From: Sequoia sempervirens
Taxonomy: Eukaryota; Streptophyta; Pinopsida; Cupressales; Cupressaceae
Reading direction: 5' to 3'
Length of the DNA: 64,000 nt
Assembly (NCBI GenBank): GCA_007258455.2
Contig: VDFB02193867.1
Span: forward strand, 566,831,742 to 566,895,741
The number at the start of each line of letters is the position of its first letter. Positions within the stretch are counted from its first letter, which is position 1. This document shows positions 48,328-60,929 of this stretch, one piece after another. A model generated the notes under the pieces. It saw nothing but the letters and a program-made list of their open reading frames with translations. It ran no database searches and was not told the DNA's origin. Position numbers and translations under genes: made by a program.

Positions 48328-51300
48328 CTTGCCCTATTTTTAATATTTATCTGCAGGTTTTATGAGAGGATTTCGCGTTCTAGAATTCAGATTTCTAAAA
48401 AAAATTATTGTTTTAATGCATCTAAGGGTTTATGTAGTGCATATGAGAGTTTATGTAGGGCATACAAGGATTTTAATGGTGCTTTTATAGGTTTTATTGA
48501 CTTTGTTTTGCAGATCTGTCAGTTTTTTTGGACAAAACTGTAGGTTTTACAAAAAAATTCATATCTTCTACACAGATACTATTTTTTCTACAATATGTTT
48601 ACAAAGTCTTTTGCATCATCTCAAGAGGGAACAATGAAAAAATCAAGGGTTTATCATCATTTTTGTAGGAGTTATCGTAATTTTATGTTTTTTCATAAAA
48701 TTGGTGTTTAGGACGGAAATCAGCGAATTTTTCAGAAACTTTTATAGTTTTAGAAATATTTTTAAATTATAATGGGGGTTTATGTTTTATAGATTTAATT
48801 TAGAAGTCAAATATAATGTGAAAAAATATGATCTTCATTTTCTGTATGGTTTTCACAAATCCACGTTTCTGAGAGAAAAACAAACAATTTTTCTGACTTC
48901 TTTACATTTCTGGAAAACTCTCAAAAAATTAGTAGGGATCTCTTCTATGAAATTTCATTTTTCAGATCGATAAAATTGTCAAATAATGAAATCTAATTCA
49001 GCTATGTCAAAAATATGTATCTAAAATTGCAATTTTTTGATGAGCTTGCTTTTTTTTTGTTTTTTTCTTTGGCTATGCATATAATATTATTATTTTTGGA
49101 TCTTTTAGGTGATCATAAGGAGCATCCAGGAACTGTTTCAGTGCATCCACATAATAGAAGGGTGCATATGCTCAAATTAGTTTGTTAAAAATTTCTAAAA
49201 AACAAAAAAAAAAAAAGAAATTTAGCTGCATTCTATTTTAGCGCATTTAGCAATTTTTGTAGCGCATTTAGAAATTTTTGTAGCACATCTACTATCTGTT
49301 TTAGCAGATTTACTTGTTTTTGTGGTGCATACAAGTGACCTTTTGGTGCATGCAAGTTGTAACTAAATAGATTTATGAGTCTGACGCCTTCCACAGAAAG
49401 AACCTTTTTCTGGCTTAAAAGGAACCAATCTAGGATAGTCACAGCTAGTTTTAAAAGGAAACAACCCTAGGATAGACATGGATTTAAAATAAAGCAATCT
49501 AGGATAGTCACCACACACTGATTTTGTAGTTAAAATGAATCCCATGCTTTCTGTGAAGCAACATCTTCACATAGTTTAGATCATTGTGATTTGGGCTTTT
49601 AAAAAGAATAGTGTCTACTGTGTTTGTGGCAATAGGTCTATGATCTCCCCTTAACTGGGTGACCAAAATACTAGACTTTATTTTTTCATTCATGCAATTT
49701 TAATACTTTATTACATCCTATAGAGGGCCTGCTATTGTGGGAAAAAGTACTCACCCAAGAGGAATGACTCAAGTGGGTTCAAGCCAAAGCTAGGCTATTT
49801 CGCCCCACTATAAAATTTAAAGCAGATAAGGAGAAATCCTCTTTTGTAGGTAGTGTGCAAGATAACCATCCCCAAAGCCTTTTTTCTAAAGGTTGGGAGG
49901 TCTCCTAAGGGATTTTATTATTGCCGCACCAAACGGAAACCCTTACTACGAACCTAGTGTAGTATTCAACTGAAGTCAGTTTCTGAACATCACAATAATC
50001 ATAGTGCAGGGGAGGGAAGAATCTACCCCCAAGATACTCACCATATAATTGTCAAGGACCGTTTGCTCAGGAGATCCGGTATCCACTTCTATCACTCTGA
50101 GTACGCACCTGGAAAAGACAAAAACATGGGTCCCCCTTTGGGGGTGACACAAATGTGTGAGTCGACACAGTTCTAAGATGTGGGTTGTTGATTATTATGG
50201 TGACGTACCTGAGCACTAAGAGTGAGTCTGCTTGAACTATCTGTCATGTGTAAAACCTGTGAAAACAATTTTTGAAAAACATTTTGATCATACACTTGAT
50301 GTTTAGGACTTAAAAAAAAACTATTTTTAAGGTGCTTGTTGTGTTTTCAATCACACTAATTCAGATAAAAGATCATCTGAAATGAACATGTCAAAATTTA
50401 TCTAAAAACTATTCTCAATTTTTTGAAAAAAAAACCTTGGAAAAACTATTTTTACGCATCTAGGCTATATTCTGGCTCATATAAGGTCTGTTCTAGCACA
50501 TTCACTGGTTAAAAAAATGCTTTTAGGGTCTGTTTCAGTGCATTTGGAGTTTGTTTAAGCACATAGGCTGAGTATTCTGCAAACAGTTTTTAGGTCACTG
50601 CCAAAACATTTTCTGAAGCGCATATATGATATAGAGTATCGCATTTGGGACATATTTAAGTGAATTTGACCATTTATCTGGCACATATCCCTATTCCTGA
50701 AGCACGTATAGGCAACAAAAAAGCACATCTATCATTTTTTTCCCAAATCATTGTTTCTGATAGATCCGAGTTTATAACATTCCTAGTCCAGTAGCACATT
50801 TTTGCTCATGCTTAGGGATTGGAAATCTGCCAACTTTGTCAAGAAGTCAATTTCCAGTAGAATCAAGAGACCCAAGAAACCTCTAGGCTACAAGAAGAGC
50901 TTACAGCAAAAGAAGTTTTTATACAAGAGTCGACATGTCTTGCTTCATTATCGCAAATTTCTCCATAGATACCAGGATTTTGTTAGAGGATTTACTAACA
51001 AATACTCTGTTGACCCTCTAGATTCACAAGCCTCTTTTCAAAGAAGAGCCCTCTCTCAACGACACAACCACAATCAAGCTCTTGATTTCAACTACATACC
51101 ACAACCTTCTATCGAATATTCAACACATCCTAATCAAATACTTCAGTGAGTTGAAATAAGGCCATTTGATATATTAAACATTCTTCAAAAACAAAGATCA
51201 AATCTTACAAGTACACTTTCCATCACAAACTTCTAATTTCTTGGTTCAACTTCTCTCAACAGGATTCTGATATTATTTATCATTGGAAGCCACAACCCCG

Positions 51301-51530
51301 AATTAGGAATACATAGTTTTGATCATATCATAAGATTTTTATCTTATCAGATTAAAACATCATCATTGATTGCACTCATCAAACTATGATCTAAGTTTAG
51401 GAGAACATCTTGAAATCATATGCCTGTTTTCACATGATCACAATACAATAAACTAAAGGAGGATATTCAACAAGAAGATCACACCTCAACAACACAACAA
51501 GAAGGTGAAAATAGTGATCCTCTTTATAGT
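48328..51530 (+). other. Long leader of the Tat-type element with GCGCAT/GCACAT repeats
   Basis: No domain-bearing ORF, although 50802-51149 is open for 115 codons (basic, then Gln/Asn-rich) and may be an upstream peptide. Motifs of the type TTTTAGCGCATTTAG, TGTAGCACATCTAC, GTGGTGCATACA recur at about 49235-49350 and again at 50450-50740, spaced roughly 20-40 bp. A separate set of three AATCTAGGATAGTCAC-like repeats lies at 49425-49515. Confidence 0.5.
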
Positions 51531-52784
51531 GTGAATCAAAATCCCCTTTTTGAGGAAAATATGACCGAAGGAGAAAAGAATTTGTTTACTTCCAACAAAG
51601 ATATGAGGAAAACTCTTGAGGATAGTGAAGATGAACAAGAGGAAGAACGACACCTTAAAGAAGCCAAACAAGATCCTAAATTTCTTAGAGCAGTAGAAAG
51701 GATCATAGCACGTGACAAACAAAAATATTTCCTATTCCTGGTTGACAAAGGAGCCAAATTGCCTCATGATTTTGATACTGAGAACATAAAGAGTAAACCT
51801 GAGGATACATCATTTTCTGATCTCAGTACCTTGACTCAATATGTCAAGACACTAGAAGGAAAATTTAAAGATATGGAAGGGGGAGCCACAACAAAGACAT
51901 ACACTCTTGAGGATATCTGTCCATATCCTTTTGATCGACGACTCAACATGATCCTGTTTCCTAAGCATTGTGAAATTCCTAAGTTTGATCGCTATAACAG
52001 GAAATTGGACCCCATTGACCATATTAGAGACTTTCAAAACATGACTTTAGAATTTTCTCATGAGGATACATACTTAATACGGTTGTTCCCACAAAGTATT
52101 GGAGGCCAATCTATGGAATGGTTATCAAAAATTACACCACCTCTCAAAACATTTGAGGAATTGATCAACAAGTTCATCTCTCAATATTCCTATAACATAC
52201 AACACCAAATCATAGTGATTGATCTATGCAAGGCTAAGCAAAATCTTGGTGAACCATTCATCACATTTCTTCAGAGAAGGAGATGATTGTTTGCTAGGTA
52301 TCCACGTCATGTTCCTGAAAAAGAAAAGATCACTACATTCATAATTAGCTTGGATCAAGAGACGAGTTATCGTCTAAACCTTCATTTTCCTCCCTCTTTT
52401 CAGAAGATGATTGAAAATGCAATCATGATTGAAAATGCATTAGTCCAAAGAGGAATAATCAAACTTGATAAAGATAATCCTAGTTCCTCAAATCACCACA
52501 ATGACAAATCTAGATTTTGGACTCGCAACAAAAACATGGTGAATGATGGTGTTGTGGATGCACAACATTTCTCAACTAAGCCAGGTGTTCTTAGTGTTCC
52601 TTGCAACAACAACTACAACAATGTCAACTTGGTTACAAATCAGGGAAACAACTCCCTACCTCCTCCAAGGAATAACCAAAATCCAAATTTTGTTCCAAAT
52701 CAGAATAATACCAACAATCAAGGGTATCATGGAAACAACAATAACAATACCTTGGGAAATACATCAAACATGAATCCACAGTGA
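51531..52784 (+). pseudogene. Gag of the Tat-type element
   Basis: The ATG at 51531 opens a 251-codon frame that stops at TGA 52284-52286 and continues in the same frame to 52784. After an acidic, Lys-rich start come a coiled-coil-like stretch (residues 90-120) and the retrotransposon Gag core: PKHCEIPKFDRYNRKLDP, HIRDFQN, YLIRLFPQSIGGQSMEWL, FEELINKFISQYSYN. Beyond the stop, FARYPRHVPEKEKI and IENAIMIENALVQRG continue it, followed by an Asn-rich tail. The stop fits a CGA (Arg) to TGA change. Confidence 0.85.
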
Positions 52785-52908
52785 TCTTCATTTTTTTTCC
52801 AACAAAAGAACTTTTACTTCATTGGGACAATATCTGGAATCTGCTCTTAAAGACTTAATGGCAAAGAACGTTATTACCCTACTACCTTAGCATAACTTTG
52901 AACCTAGT

Positions 52909-53343
52909 GTGAAGCCACCATCATGGAATGATGCATACTATTGTGAATATCATAGATGTAAAGGCCATCATATGAATAGTTTCCAAGCTTTGAAGAACGC
53001 TATTCAAGATTTAATTGACAAAGATGTCATCACAATAGAAGGGAACCAACAATCAAACGAAGACCACCAAGCATTTCGAAATCCTTTGCCCAACTATCAA
53101 AAGGGTGAGTCTTTTGGAAAGAATGTGAATAATTTCAATGAGCATATAATCAATCATATCTACAATGATGATGAGCGAGTTGATGTTATAAAAATAAAAG
53201 AGAAAACGGAGTATCGTGAAGTTAACATAACAACAAGGGAAGAAGCTAAAGTTGTCCTAAAAGGTGCTCCTTCAAAATCCATTGTGCCTCCACTATCACA
53301 TCAATATGATTTAATCAATCAACTTGGAAAAACTTCTGCCTAG
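52909..53343 (+). pseudogene. Zinc-knuckle-like and linker region of the Tat-type polyprotein
   Basis: 144 codons. YCEYHRCKGHHMNSFQALKNAIQDLIDKDVI is a zinc-finger-like segment of this lineage (Cys, His, His, then normally Cys); the last Cys is replaced, by Phe or a neighbour. It is followed by an Asn-rich linker, and stops at TAG 53341-53343, likely an original Gln codon. Confidence 0.7.
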
Positions 53344-53436
53344 ATATCTATCTTGGAGCTTCTAAAGGTTTCCCTAGCACAGAAATAAATTTTAGACAAA
53401 GCCCTCATTGAAACAACTATATCTGATGATCTGAAT

Positions 53437-53889
53437 GTGGATCAATTTCAAGCCATGGTAGGACATTTGTCCTCATCCACATGTCTTTCATTCTCAAAAA
53501 AATATGATGTTTCCATGGCACATCCCCATAATTCATCATTATACTTCGAAGTCATGGTTCATAAGTTTCGTGTCAAACGAGTTCTAATAGATGGAGGTGC
53601 TGGTTTAAACATATGTACCATGAAATTGATTCGAGCTTTAGGATTTTCTGAGGATTCCATTGATCCTAGAAGAAAGATTACCATCAAAGCCTATGATGAT
53701 GAGGAAAGAGCATCCAAGGGTTTAATCATGCTACCAATCAAAGTGGGACCCATTATCAAAAATACTCTCTGTCAAGTATTAGATCATGATCTAGCATACA
53801 ACATCTTGTTGGGTCATCCTTGGATCCACGACATGCAAGCTATACCATCTACATATCATCAGTGTCTTAAGTTTCCTTATGATGGATAG
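53437..53889 (+). pseudogene. Aspartic protease of the Tat-type element
   Basis: The active-site loop VLIDGGAGLNICT is near residue 50 (Asp-Gly-Gly in place of the more usual Asp-Ser/Thr-Gly, as in other Tat elements). The second conserved block AYNILLGHPWIHDMQAIPST is near residue 125. The protease cleaves the Gag-Pol precursor in virus-like particles. The frame is intact for 150 codons and stops at TAG 53887-53889. The same frame then continues as a linker to about 54290. Confidence 0.85.
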
Positions 53890-54330
53890 GAGATCACAAT
53901 ATCGGTTAATTCTCCCAGTCAAATTTTTGCTGCCATTAGAGCTAGTCAAGACACTTTGGTTCCTAACAATCAAGAAGCAACTATTAGCACTTCTCCAAAA
54001 GTTGATACACAAATTAGTCAACTAACGAAAACCTTTGACAATCAATTACGGTTCAAGGATAATGGAGTAGGATAATATTCTCTGTGTCTGGCTAATCTTC
54101 CTACGTCACCTCAATCACATGGACAGCCTTCTATCGTACACCATCAGATATCTATAGAGTCAACATCAACACAATCAACCGCAGAACCAATCACAAAATT
54201 CAATGGAAAATTTATCAAGGAGAATTTCTTGATGGAAGATCCTAAGGATAGCAAAATGCTAAAATGGCTCTATAGAGAGGAAGATAAAGATGAATAGTTC
54301 TTAATATCAAGTTCCCAACTGATAAATATG

Positions 54331-54632
54331 ATAAGGGATATTCAATCATGCAAAAGATGGGCTATGAGGGTAATGGTCCTATCAGAAAAAGGAAAGGAGT
54401 AGTTGTGCCTATTGATCCTCCAGGACTGGCTACAAAGGATAAAATAGGACTAAGCTATAACACTAGCTTGGAAGAAACAACCAAACAATTTGATGCTACT
54501 ATCCTCACATTGCAAGAAAGTTCTAAACCAAGGGCAGCATGCTTGACAGCAATTCAGAATTTCATTGATAATAACTCTGACATAGACTCTCAAGAATATG
54601 AATGGGACACCATCCATAATTATGAATTCTAG
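54331..54632 (+). pseudogene. G-patch-like segment and linker before RT
   Basis: MQKMGYEGNGPIRKRKGVVVPID starts at 54348 and resembles the G-patch found between protease and RT in several plant Gypsy lineages. The following linker runs, with stops, to the RT ORF; HYNLIDWDLSKPPDIPICPTD near 54890-54955 is a recognisable part of it. Confidence 0.6.
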
Positions 54633-55103
54633 AAGGATGAACAAGTTGATCTGATACACAAGTATATGCCTACTCTAATCAAAGGAGAAGATTCAGGGAC
54701 CCAACCACACTAATCAGAACTACAACACAACTATGAATCTAGTGATATCGAGTCAGATTTAATCAAACAAGACTGTCGTGAGGACTATACCATCATTGAT
54801 CTACCTCATACCTCAGATCCTATAGATACCTCCATTATGACCATAACCATAGCTGATTTCACATAGCCTAATGAACCGCTACCACTAATACATTACAATC
54901 TCATTGACTGGGATCTATCTAAACCTCCTGATATACCTATATGTCCAACCGATGAATCTATCGTAAACTTCCTTTCTGCAGATGATGTAAATGATTGTTC
55001 CACTGGAAATTTTTGGCATGAGATCCTTAGTAAGGAGGGTGTCAAGTTTCCTAGCTGCAAAAGTAAAACTCAAAAAGAAAGATCTAATGGTGAAAAACAA
55101 AAT

Positions 55104-56198
55104 TTGGCAGTGTTAGATCAAACAAAAGATAAAACAAAGAGCATATCAGATGGTGAAAACCTTTTTGAGGCACCAAATGATGGGATGCTTGACACTCTCC
55201 CAGAGCACTATCATGAGCCATCACCTATCTTAATTGAGCCTACAAAAGCAGTTAATCTTGAAACTACAGAGAAACCGAGGATTCTACAGTTGGCTGCATC
55301 AATGACAGATAAAGAAGTACTAGAGTTCATGGAATTTCTCAGAGCAAATCAAGTAAATTTTGCCTGGTCTTATCCAGACATGCCAGGTCTTGATCCTGAT
55401 CTTATAATGCATCACTTGTCCATTAAACCAGGAGTAAAGCCTGTAAAACAAAAACTTAGAAAGATGCATCCTCATGTGGCACTACTAGTTAAAGAAGAAC
55501 TTAAGAAACTCCTCGATATGGGATTTATAAGATCAATTGATTATGCAAAATGGATCTCTAACATTTTTCCTGTATCTAAACCTGACAAAAGTGTTTGAGT
55601 GTGCACAGACTTCAAAGATATTAATAAGGCATGTCCTAAGGATGACTTTCCTCTTCGAAGCATTGATACTATAGTTGATCTAACAGCTGGCCATTCCATA
55701 TATTCACTAATGGATGGTTTTTCTGGTTATAACCAAATCAAGATTGCACCTGAAGACCAACACAAAACAACTTTCACATGTCCTTGGGGGACTTACTGTT
55801 GGAACGTCATGCCTTTCGGTTTAAAAAATATTGGGGCTACATATCAAAGAGCTATGACTACAATTTTTCATGACATGATGCACACATTCATGGAAGATTA
55901 TGTTGATGACATACTAGCAAAATCATACACAAAATAAGGACATCTCATGATATTATCCAAAATATTTGCAAGGTTGGAAAAGTTCAAAGTTCGCCTCAAC
56001 CCTAAGAAATGTGTTTTCAGAGTCACATCTAGAAAACTCTTGGGATATATAGTTTTAGCAAAAGGAATTGAAGTAGATCCCACCAAGGTACAAGCAATCA
56101 TAGAAATGCCTCCACCAAGGAATATGAGTCAGAACTTTGGGATCACTATAGAGATGACTTCAATCTATACGAAGATTCATTGCACAACTAGCAGATAA
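55104..56198 (+). pseudogene. Reverse transcriptase of the Tat-type element
   Basis: In order: FAWSYPDMPGLDPDLIMHHL (55360), LLDMGFIRSIDYAKWISN with VPVSKPDKS-like end, then VCTDFKDINKACPKDDFPL (55600), LMDGFSGYNQIKIAPEDQHKT, FTCPWGTYCWNVMPFGLKN, and the catalytic YVDD box in MEDYVDDILAKS (about 55898). The thumb part follows at 55947-56140 (RLNPKKCVFRV, GIEVDPTKVQAI). TGA at 55596-55598 and TAA at 55935-55937 split it; both fit C-to-T changes in Arg and Gln codons. Confidence 0.9.
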
Positions 56199-56230
56199 AT
56201 GTCTACCTTTCATGCATCAAGCAGTATTTA

Positions 56231-56640
56231 ATGAACCCACCAGTTCTGATACCACCAAATCCAGACAAACCACTCATCTTATACATTGCTGCCACAGAGA
56301 CATCTTTGGGGGCATTGTTAGCACAAGAAGACTCTACAGGAAAAGAACATGCAATCTATTATATTAGGCGAACATTAATAGGTCATGAGCTCCACTACAC
56401 TTTCATCGAGAAGGCTTGCCTAGCTGTGGTCTTTTCCTTACAAAAATTTTGACACTACATGTTAACTCATACAATCAATCTTGTTGCAAAGATTGATCCA
56501 CTCAAATATCTGTTGAGCAAGGCCACGTTGACAGGAAGGTTAGCAAAATGGGTCATGATATTAAGCGAGTTTGATATTTATTATATTGATCACAAAGCAA
56601 TCAAAGGATAAGCTATTACTAATCAACTAGCTACAACACC
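56231..56640 (+). pseudogene. RNase H (RT-linked) of the Tat-type element
   Basis: KPLILYIAATETSLGALLAQ with HAIYYIRRTLIGHELHYTFIEKACLAVVFSLQKF, then a stop, then LTHTINLVAKIDPLKYLLSK and LTGRLAKWVMILSEFDIYY. This degrades the RNA template during reverse transcription. TGA at 56450-56452 and TAA near 56609 interrupt it. Confidence 0.85.
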
Positions 56641-56699
56641 CCTACAAGTAGAACATCCTATACATATTGAATTTCTAGATGCTGATGTCTTCACGACAG

Positions 56700-57130
56700 A
56701 GTCAAAACAACCTTGGTATTTATATTTTGATGGCTCCTTTACTCAACACAGATTAGGGGCGGGCATACTCTTTGTCACCCCTCAAGGAAATATCGTTCCT
56801 CGATCATATCGGCTAATGTTTCCATGTACTTATAACATAGCTGAATATGAAGCTTTAATCACTAGACTCAAAATAGCATTGGAATGGAGAATCACAAAAT
56901 TGCAAGTTTATGGTGACTCACAGTTAGTCATTAACCAAATCAATGATGACTATTAGACCAAAGATGAAAAATTGTTGCCGTACAAGAAAATGGTTGATGA
57001 TTTCAAGAAATGTTTTATAGACATCAAGTTCATAAAATTCCAAGGCTTGACAACAAGGCAGTTGATGCTATGGCCACAATCGCTTCATTGTTACAACTCC
57101 TAGAAACTCAGGCTCATTACGAATATGTGG
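56700..57130 (+). pseudogene. Second RNase H domain, lineage mark of Tat
   Basis: WYLYFDGSFTQHRLGAGILFVTPQG, then YNIAEYEALITRLKIALEW and LQVYGDSQLVINQI. This is a complete extra RNase H of the plant/archaeal type, with Asp (FDGS), Glu (EYEAL) and Asp (GDSQ) in place. TAG near 56954 interrupts it; LPYKKMVDDFKKCF and VDAMATIAS follow. Confidence 0.85.
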
Positions 57131-57159
57131 TGGAACAATCATTTATGCCTACTTATGAC

Positions 57160-58463
57160 ACACCTAAAAGCCAAATCATTTTCCACTTAGTTGGATCTGA
57201 TTCACCTTGGTATAGAAAGATTTATGCCTACCTAAAAGATGGCATATTACCACTCAACTTATCCCGTAACCAAAAGCGCAATTTTATCTGCCAATCCTCT
57301 TGCTATACCCTTATCACTGACACTCTCTATCGTCGAGGTCTTGATGGTACTTTACTTTGATGTCTTGAACATGACAAATCTGATAAGGCTTTACAAGAAG
57401 TTCATGGTGGAATTTGTGGTACTCATTCAAGTGGACTAACCTTATCCAAGAAATTGGTTAGAATGGGTTATTACTGGCCTACAATGGAGAGGGAATCATT
57501 TAGTTTTGTAACAAAGTGTTCAAAATGTCAATTACATGGAAATCTCATTCATGCACCAGCACAAGAACTACAACCATTTATACCAACCTGGCCATTTTCT
57601 CAATGGGGGTTGGATTTAGTTGGCAAGATTCATCCTTCATCCTCGAACAAGCACAAGTTCATCATCACAACAACAGAGTATTTTACCAAGTGGATTGAGG
57701 CAATCCCTCTCACTAAGGTCTTTGGCAAACAAATCTCATCATTCATACTCAACTATCTCATTTTTCGGTATGGCATTCCCAACTCCATTATCACAGATAA
57801 ATGGATGACCATTCAAGAATCAGGATGTTGATGAACTTTGTGAGAGATTCCATATTCAACACAAATATTCAAACACCTTATTATCCACAAGGGAATGGCC
57901 AAGCAGAGGCCTCAAACAAAACAACATTGAAAATTTTAAAGAAGATTGTGAATAATGCAAGGATAGATTGGCACGTTCAACTCAATCCCGCATTGTGGGC
58001 TTATAGAACTAGCATTCGAATGCCAACAGGAGAAACACCATTTACTCTTGTCTATGGAGTAGAAGCCATCCTACCTTTAGAAGTTGAGATTCCATCACTC
58101 AGAGTATCTCTGAAAGGTCTAATCACAGATGATGAATACAAAGTTTCCTGACTTCAAGAATTGGAACTTCTTGATGAAAAGAGACAACGAGCAACTAATC
58201 ATTTGAAAGCCTATCAACAAATGATGTCTCATAGCTATAATCACAGAGTCAAACCACGTACCTTTCAGGTTGATGATCTTGTTCTAAAAAAGAACCCACG
58301 CAATCAGCAAGACAAAGAAAAGAAAGGAAAGTTTGAACCTATTTGGCTAGGTCCATATGTGGTCATAGCAATATACAGTTCAGGGGCATACGAGCTATCA
58401 ACACTAGAAGGGAACCTGTTTGACGAACCTATCAACATGTACCTAAAAAAGTATTATGTCTGA
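57160..58463 (+). pseudogene. Integrase of the Tat-type element
   Basis: Zinc-binding HHCC part: VHGGICGTHSSG (about 57397) with CSKCQLHGN (about 57517). Catalytic core: PFSQWGLDLVGKIHP (first Asp), PNSIITDK (second Asp) near 57790, then a frameshift and stops at 57790-57840, and TPYYPQGNGQAEASNK (Glu). C-terminal part: LDEKRQRATNHLKAYQQ, RTFQVDDLVL, GPYVVIAIYSSGAYEL, ending at TGA 58461-58463. TGA at 57358-57360 and 58149-58151 also interrupt it. The integrase would insert the cDNA; it is inactive here. Confidence 0.9.
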
Positions 58464-58478
58464 AGTAGTTATCATCAT

Positions 58479-58691
58479 CAGAAAAATTCCTGAAGAAATC
58501 CGAAAACATTGGAAAAAGTCCTGAAGAAATCCAAAAACATTGAAAAAAGTCCTGAAGAAATACAAAAAAAAAACATTAGAAAAAGTCCTGAAGAAATCTA
58601 AAAAAACATAAGAAAAAGTCTTGAAAAAATCTATAAACATTGGAAAAACCCATGAAGAAATCCAAAAACAGCAGAAAAAGTCCTGAAAAAA
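58479..58691 (+). repeat. Short tandem repeat after integrase
   Basis: About seven units of roughly 30 bp, AAAAAGTCCTGAAGAAATCC followed by AAAAACATTG, with small indels. An A/G-only run follows at 58733-58775. Confidence 0.85.
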
Positions 58692-58775
58692 TGATTACCC
58701 TGGTGAAAACCTGGAAAAACAAGCATCTCGGTAGCGAAAAAAAAAGAAAAAAAGAAAAAAAAAAGAAAAAAAACA

Positions 58776-59756
58776 AATAGTGAAAATCTGGAAAATAGAC
58801 ACTATTTGTAGCTCTCCTTCTATTGTTCATGTTTTGTACTAGTCTTTCATTTCATGCATCTTTCCTTCCTCTTAGGGTTGTACCAGCATCATGTTCCCAT
58901 CATTTGCCAAGAGTGATAACATCTTACCATGGCTTGATTATTTTACATATCCATTTCAGCAAGTTGTGTCAAATATTGGGGCAAATGTTGACATACTCTG
59001 GGGCAACCAAGTTTTGGGTTCTACTAACACAGCTTGACAAAGATATAGAACTCAATCATACGAACAAACAATCAAAACACATGAACAACTATCCAATCAT
59101 TGATTCATCTTACAACAGTTTTTCAGCAAAATACCATATCATGACTCATATCTGGATAATCTAAAATCTGAATAATGATTGGAATATTAGTTTTACATTT
59201 TGAACAAATGGTTGTTTTATTTTTTTTGATATCATCTCTCTAGAGCACACTCAATGATGTACTGAAATAGAGTGGTAAGGAAGGAGGATGATTTTTCTGT
59301 CTGTTGTCTTAAGGTTAACTGTTAGTTTGATGCAAATATGTCAGGAAACATGATTTCTAAAGCATATCAGTGACAACAGTTCCACATTTGCATTAGAAGG
59401 TGGTTAGTCTTTGCATGTTTATGCAAGAAATGCTTAGGTCATCTCGGTTCAATTATACCTCGATGCTTGTGTTCGCTTGCTATATCAAAAAACATGAAAG
59501 TTGTACTCAGGTCATCATTGGTGCTAATTTCCCCTTTGATGCTTGTACATACTTCCAACATTTTATAAGGCTCTATGATGATTCAAGAAAGCTACCCGAA
59601 GGATCAATGAACAGTTGGTTTTTAGTTGCATTTCATTTAGATCAATGTATATATTTTGCATACTGGATTCACATTAGAGTTTCAAATGAAGCTGAACAGA
59701 TAAATCAACGGTTGTCATGTCTCTTTGGACTATATGTGGAGGACATTTGGACATTT
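58776..59756. other. No gene seen
   Basis: Includes TTGGGGCAAATG (58977) and CTCTGGGGCAACC (58996), which resemble retrotransposon polypurine tracts. ORFs at 58823-59164 and 59400-59813 have no motif. It may be 3' untranslated sequence of the Tat-type element. Confidence 0.4.
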
Positions 59757-60800
59757 ATTTCATCCTCATTTCATTTCATTTCATCTCGATTTTGTGCATA
59801 TCATATAGCATAAACATCCATCATATAGATCTTTTCTCATTTATTTATCCTTTATGTTACATTACCATTTCATATTTCATCTCATTTCCTTCCATATCGG
59901 GGGACATGCTCATTTTTGTTATCATCATTTCATTCTCATTTCGTATCATTCATTCATGCATTAAAACATTCTTTATCCCATTTATCATATCATCTCATTT
60001 CATTATTTTATCATTACATCTCATCACATTATTTTATCATCATTACATTTTATATCATTACATTACACATTATTTTTCATGTCATTTAAATTCATTACAT
60101 TCCATCATCACATTTCACGTCATTTCATTTTGTTTAGTCCATTGCATTTTATTGCATCGCATAGCATATCATTCAATTTTCATTTTCTCATCACATTATT
60201 TTATCATTTCATTACATTATCATATCATCTCATTTCATTATTTTATCATTACATCTCATCACATTATTTTATCATTTCATTACATTGTCATATCATATCA
60301 TTCACTTTCATTTCAATCCATATATTTTTAGTACATTACATCTACATTGTATCATGTCATCAATGTTTTTCATATTCATTACAGTTCATCACATACAAAT
60401 CATCATTTATCAAAAACAATTTGTACAACATTTGATTCATATTATGTATCATATGGCTAAAAATCATCACATCACATTATTAATCATTTATCACATTTTG
60501 GAAAACACAAACATTGAAAAATACAAACATCACATTTCCACCATATCATCTGAACACATTACATTTTACCATCATCATACACCTGCATGAAATCATTAGT
60601 ATACATCATATCGCATATCATCATAATCATATCACATCATCCTACAAATCATGTTAGTCAGTAGACCATATATCCATATCCATATCACATAAGCAAAGAA
60701 ATAAACACATATCCATCTCATATCATCATATCAAATGCAATACATCATCAAAACTCATCGCCGCTACATATCATCACTCATCAAAATATGCATACAAATG
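59757..60800. repeat. CATTT/TCATTA-rich low-complexity tract
   Basis: About 1 kb of irregular TCATTTCAT, CATTACATT, TATCATTTC and CATCACATT units. A longer block (ATCATATCATCTCATTTC-like with TTATTTTATC) occurs at about 59983, 60223 and 60285. The plus strand is strikingly poor in G. It yields long spurious ORFs made of Ser, His, Phe and Ile. Confidence 0.85.
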
Positions 60801-60929
60801 TCCAAAAGTCCAATGACACTAACAAGTCTAGAAATGACACATGAGATATGATAAAAAATCAATGTACATGCTCCAAAGAATATGAGATACATCATATAAA
60901 ATCCTGCATATATCAATCATGGCTGCTAG

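Larger units (their letters stand above)
47101..58990 (+). mobile_element. Tat-type Ty3/Gypsy retrotransposon, 3' LTR not found
   Basis: 5' LTR, primer-binding site, long leader, Gag, protease, G-patch, RT, RNase H, a second RNase H, integrase and a short-repeat tail follow in this order on the plus strand. Two RNase H domains before integrase are the mark of the Tat lineage. No copy of the 5' LTR occurs downstream in the window. A TTGGGGCAAATG stretch at 58977-58988 might be the polypurine tract, but the sequence after it does not match the 5' LTR. The right boundary is therefore approximate. It sits 50 bp upstream of the Helitron RPA start, so it probably inserted into the Helitron. Confidence 0.8.

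Noticed and set aside
58977..58988. Polypurine tract and 3' LTR start of the Tat element
   Set aside because: Sequence after it (TGTTGACATACTC) does not match the 5' LTR start (TGTTAGAATTAGC) or its continuation.
59717..60590. Long plus-strand ORFs of 100-200 codons
   Set aside because: They are read through the CATTT/TCAT low-complexity tract in several overlapping frames and consist of Ser, His, Phe and Ile only.
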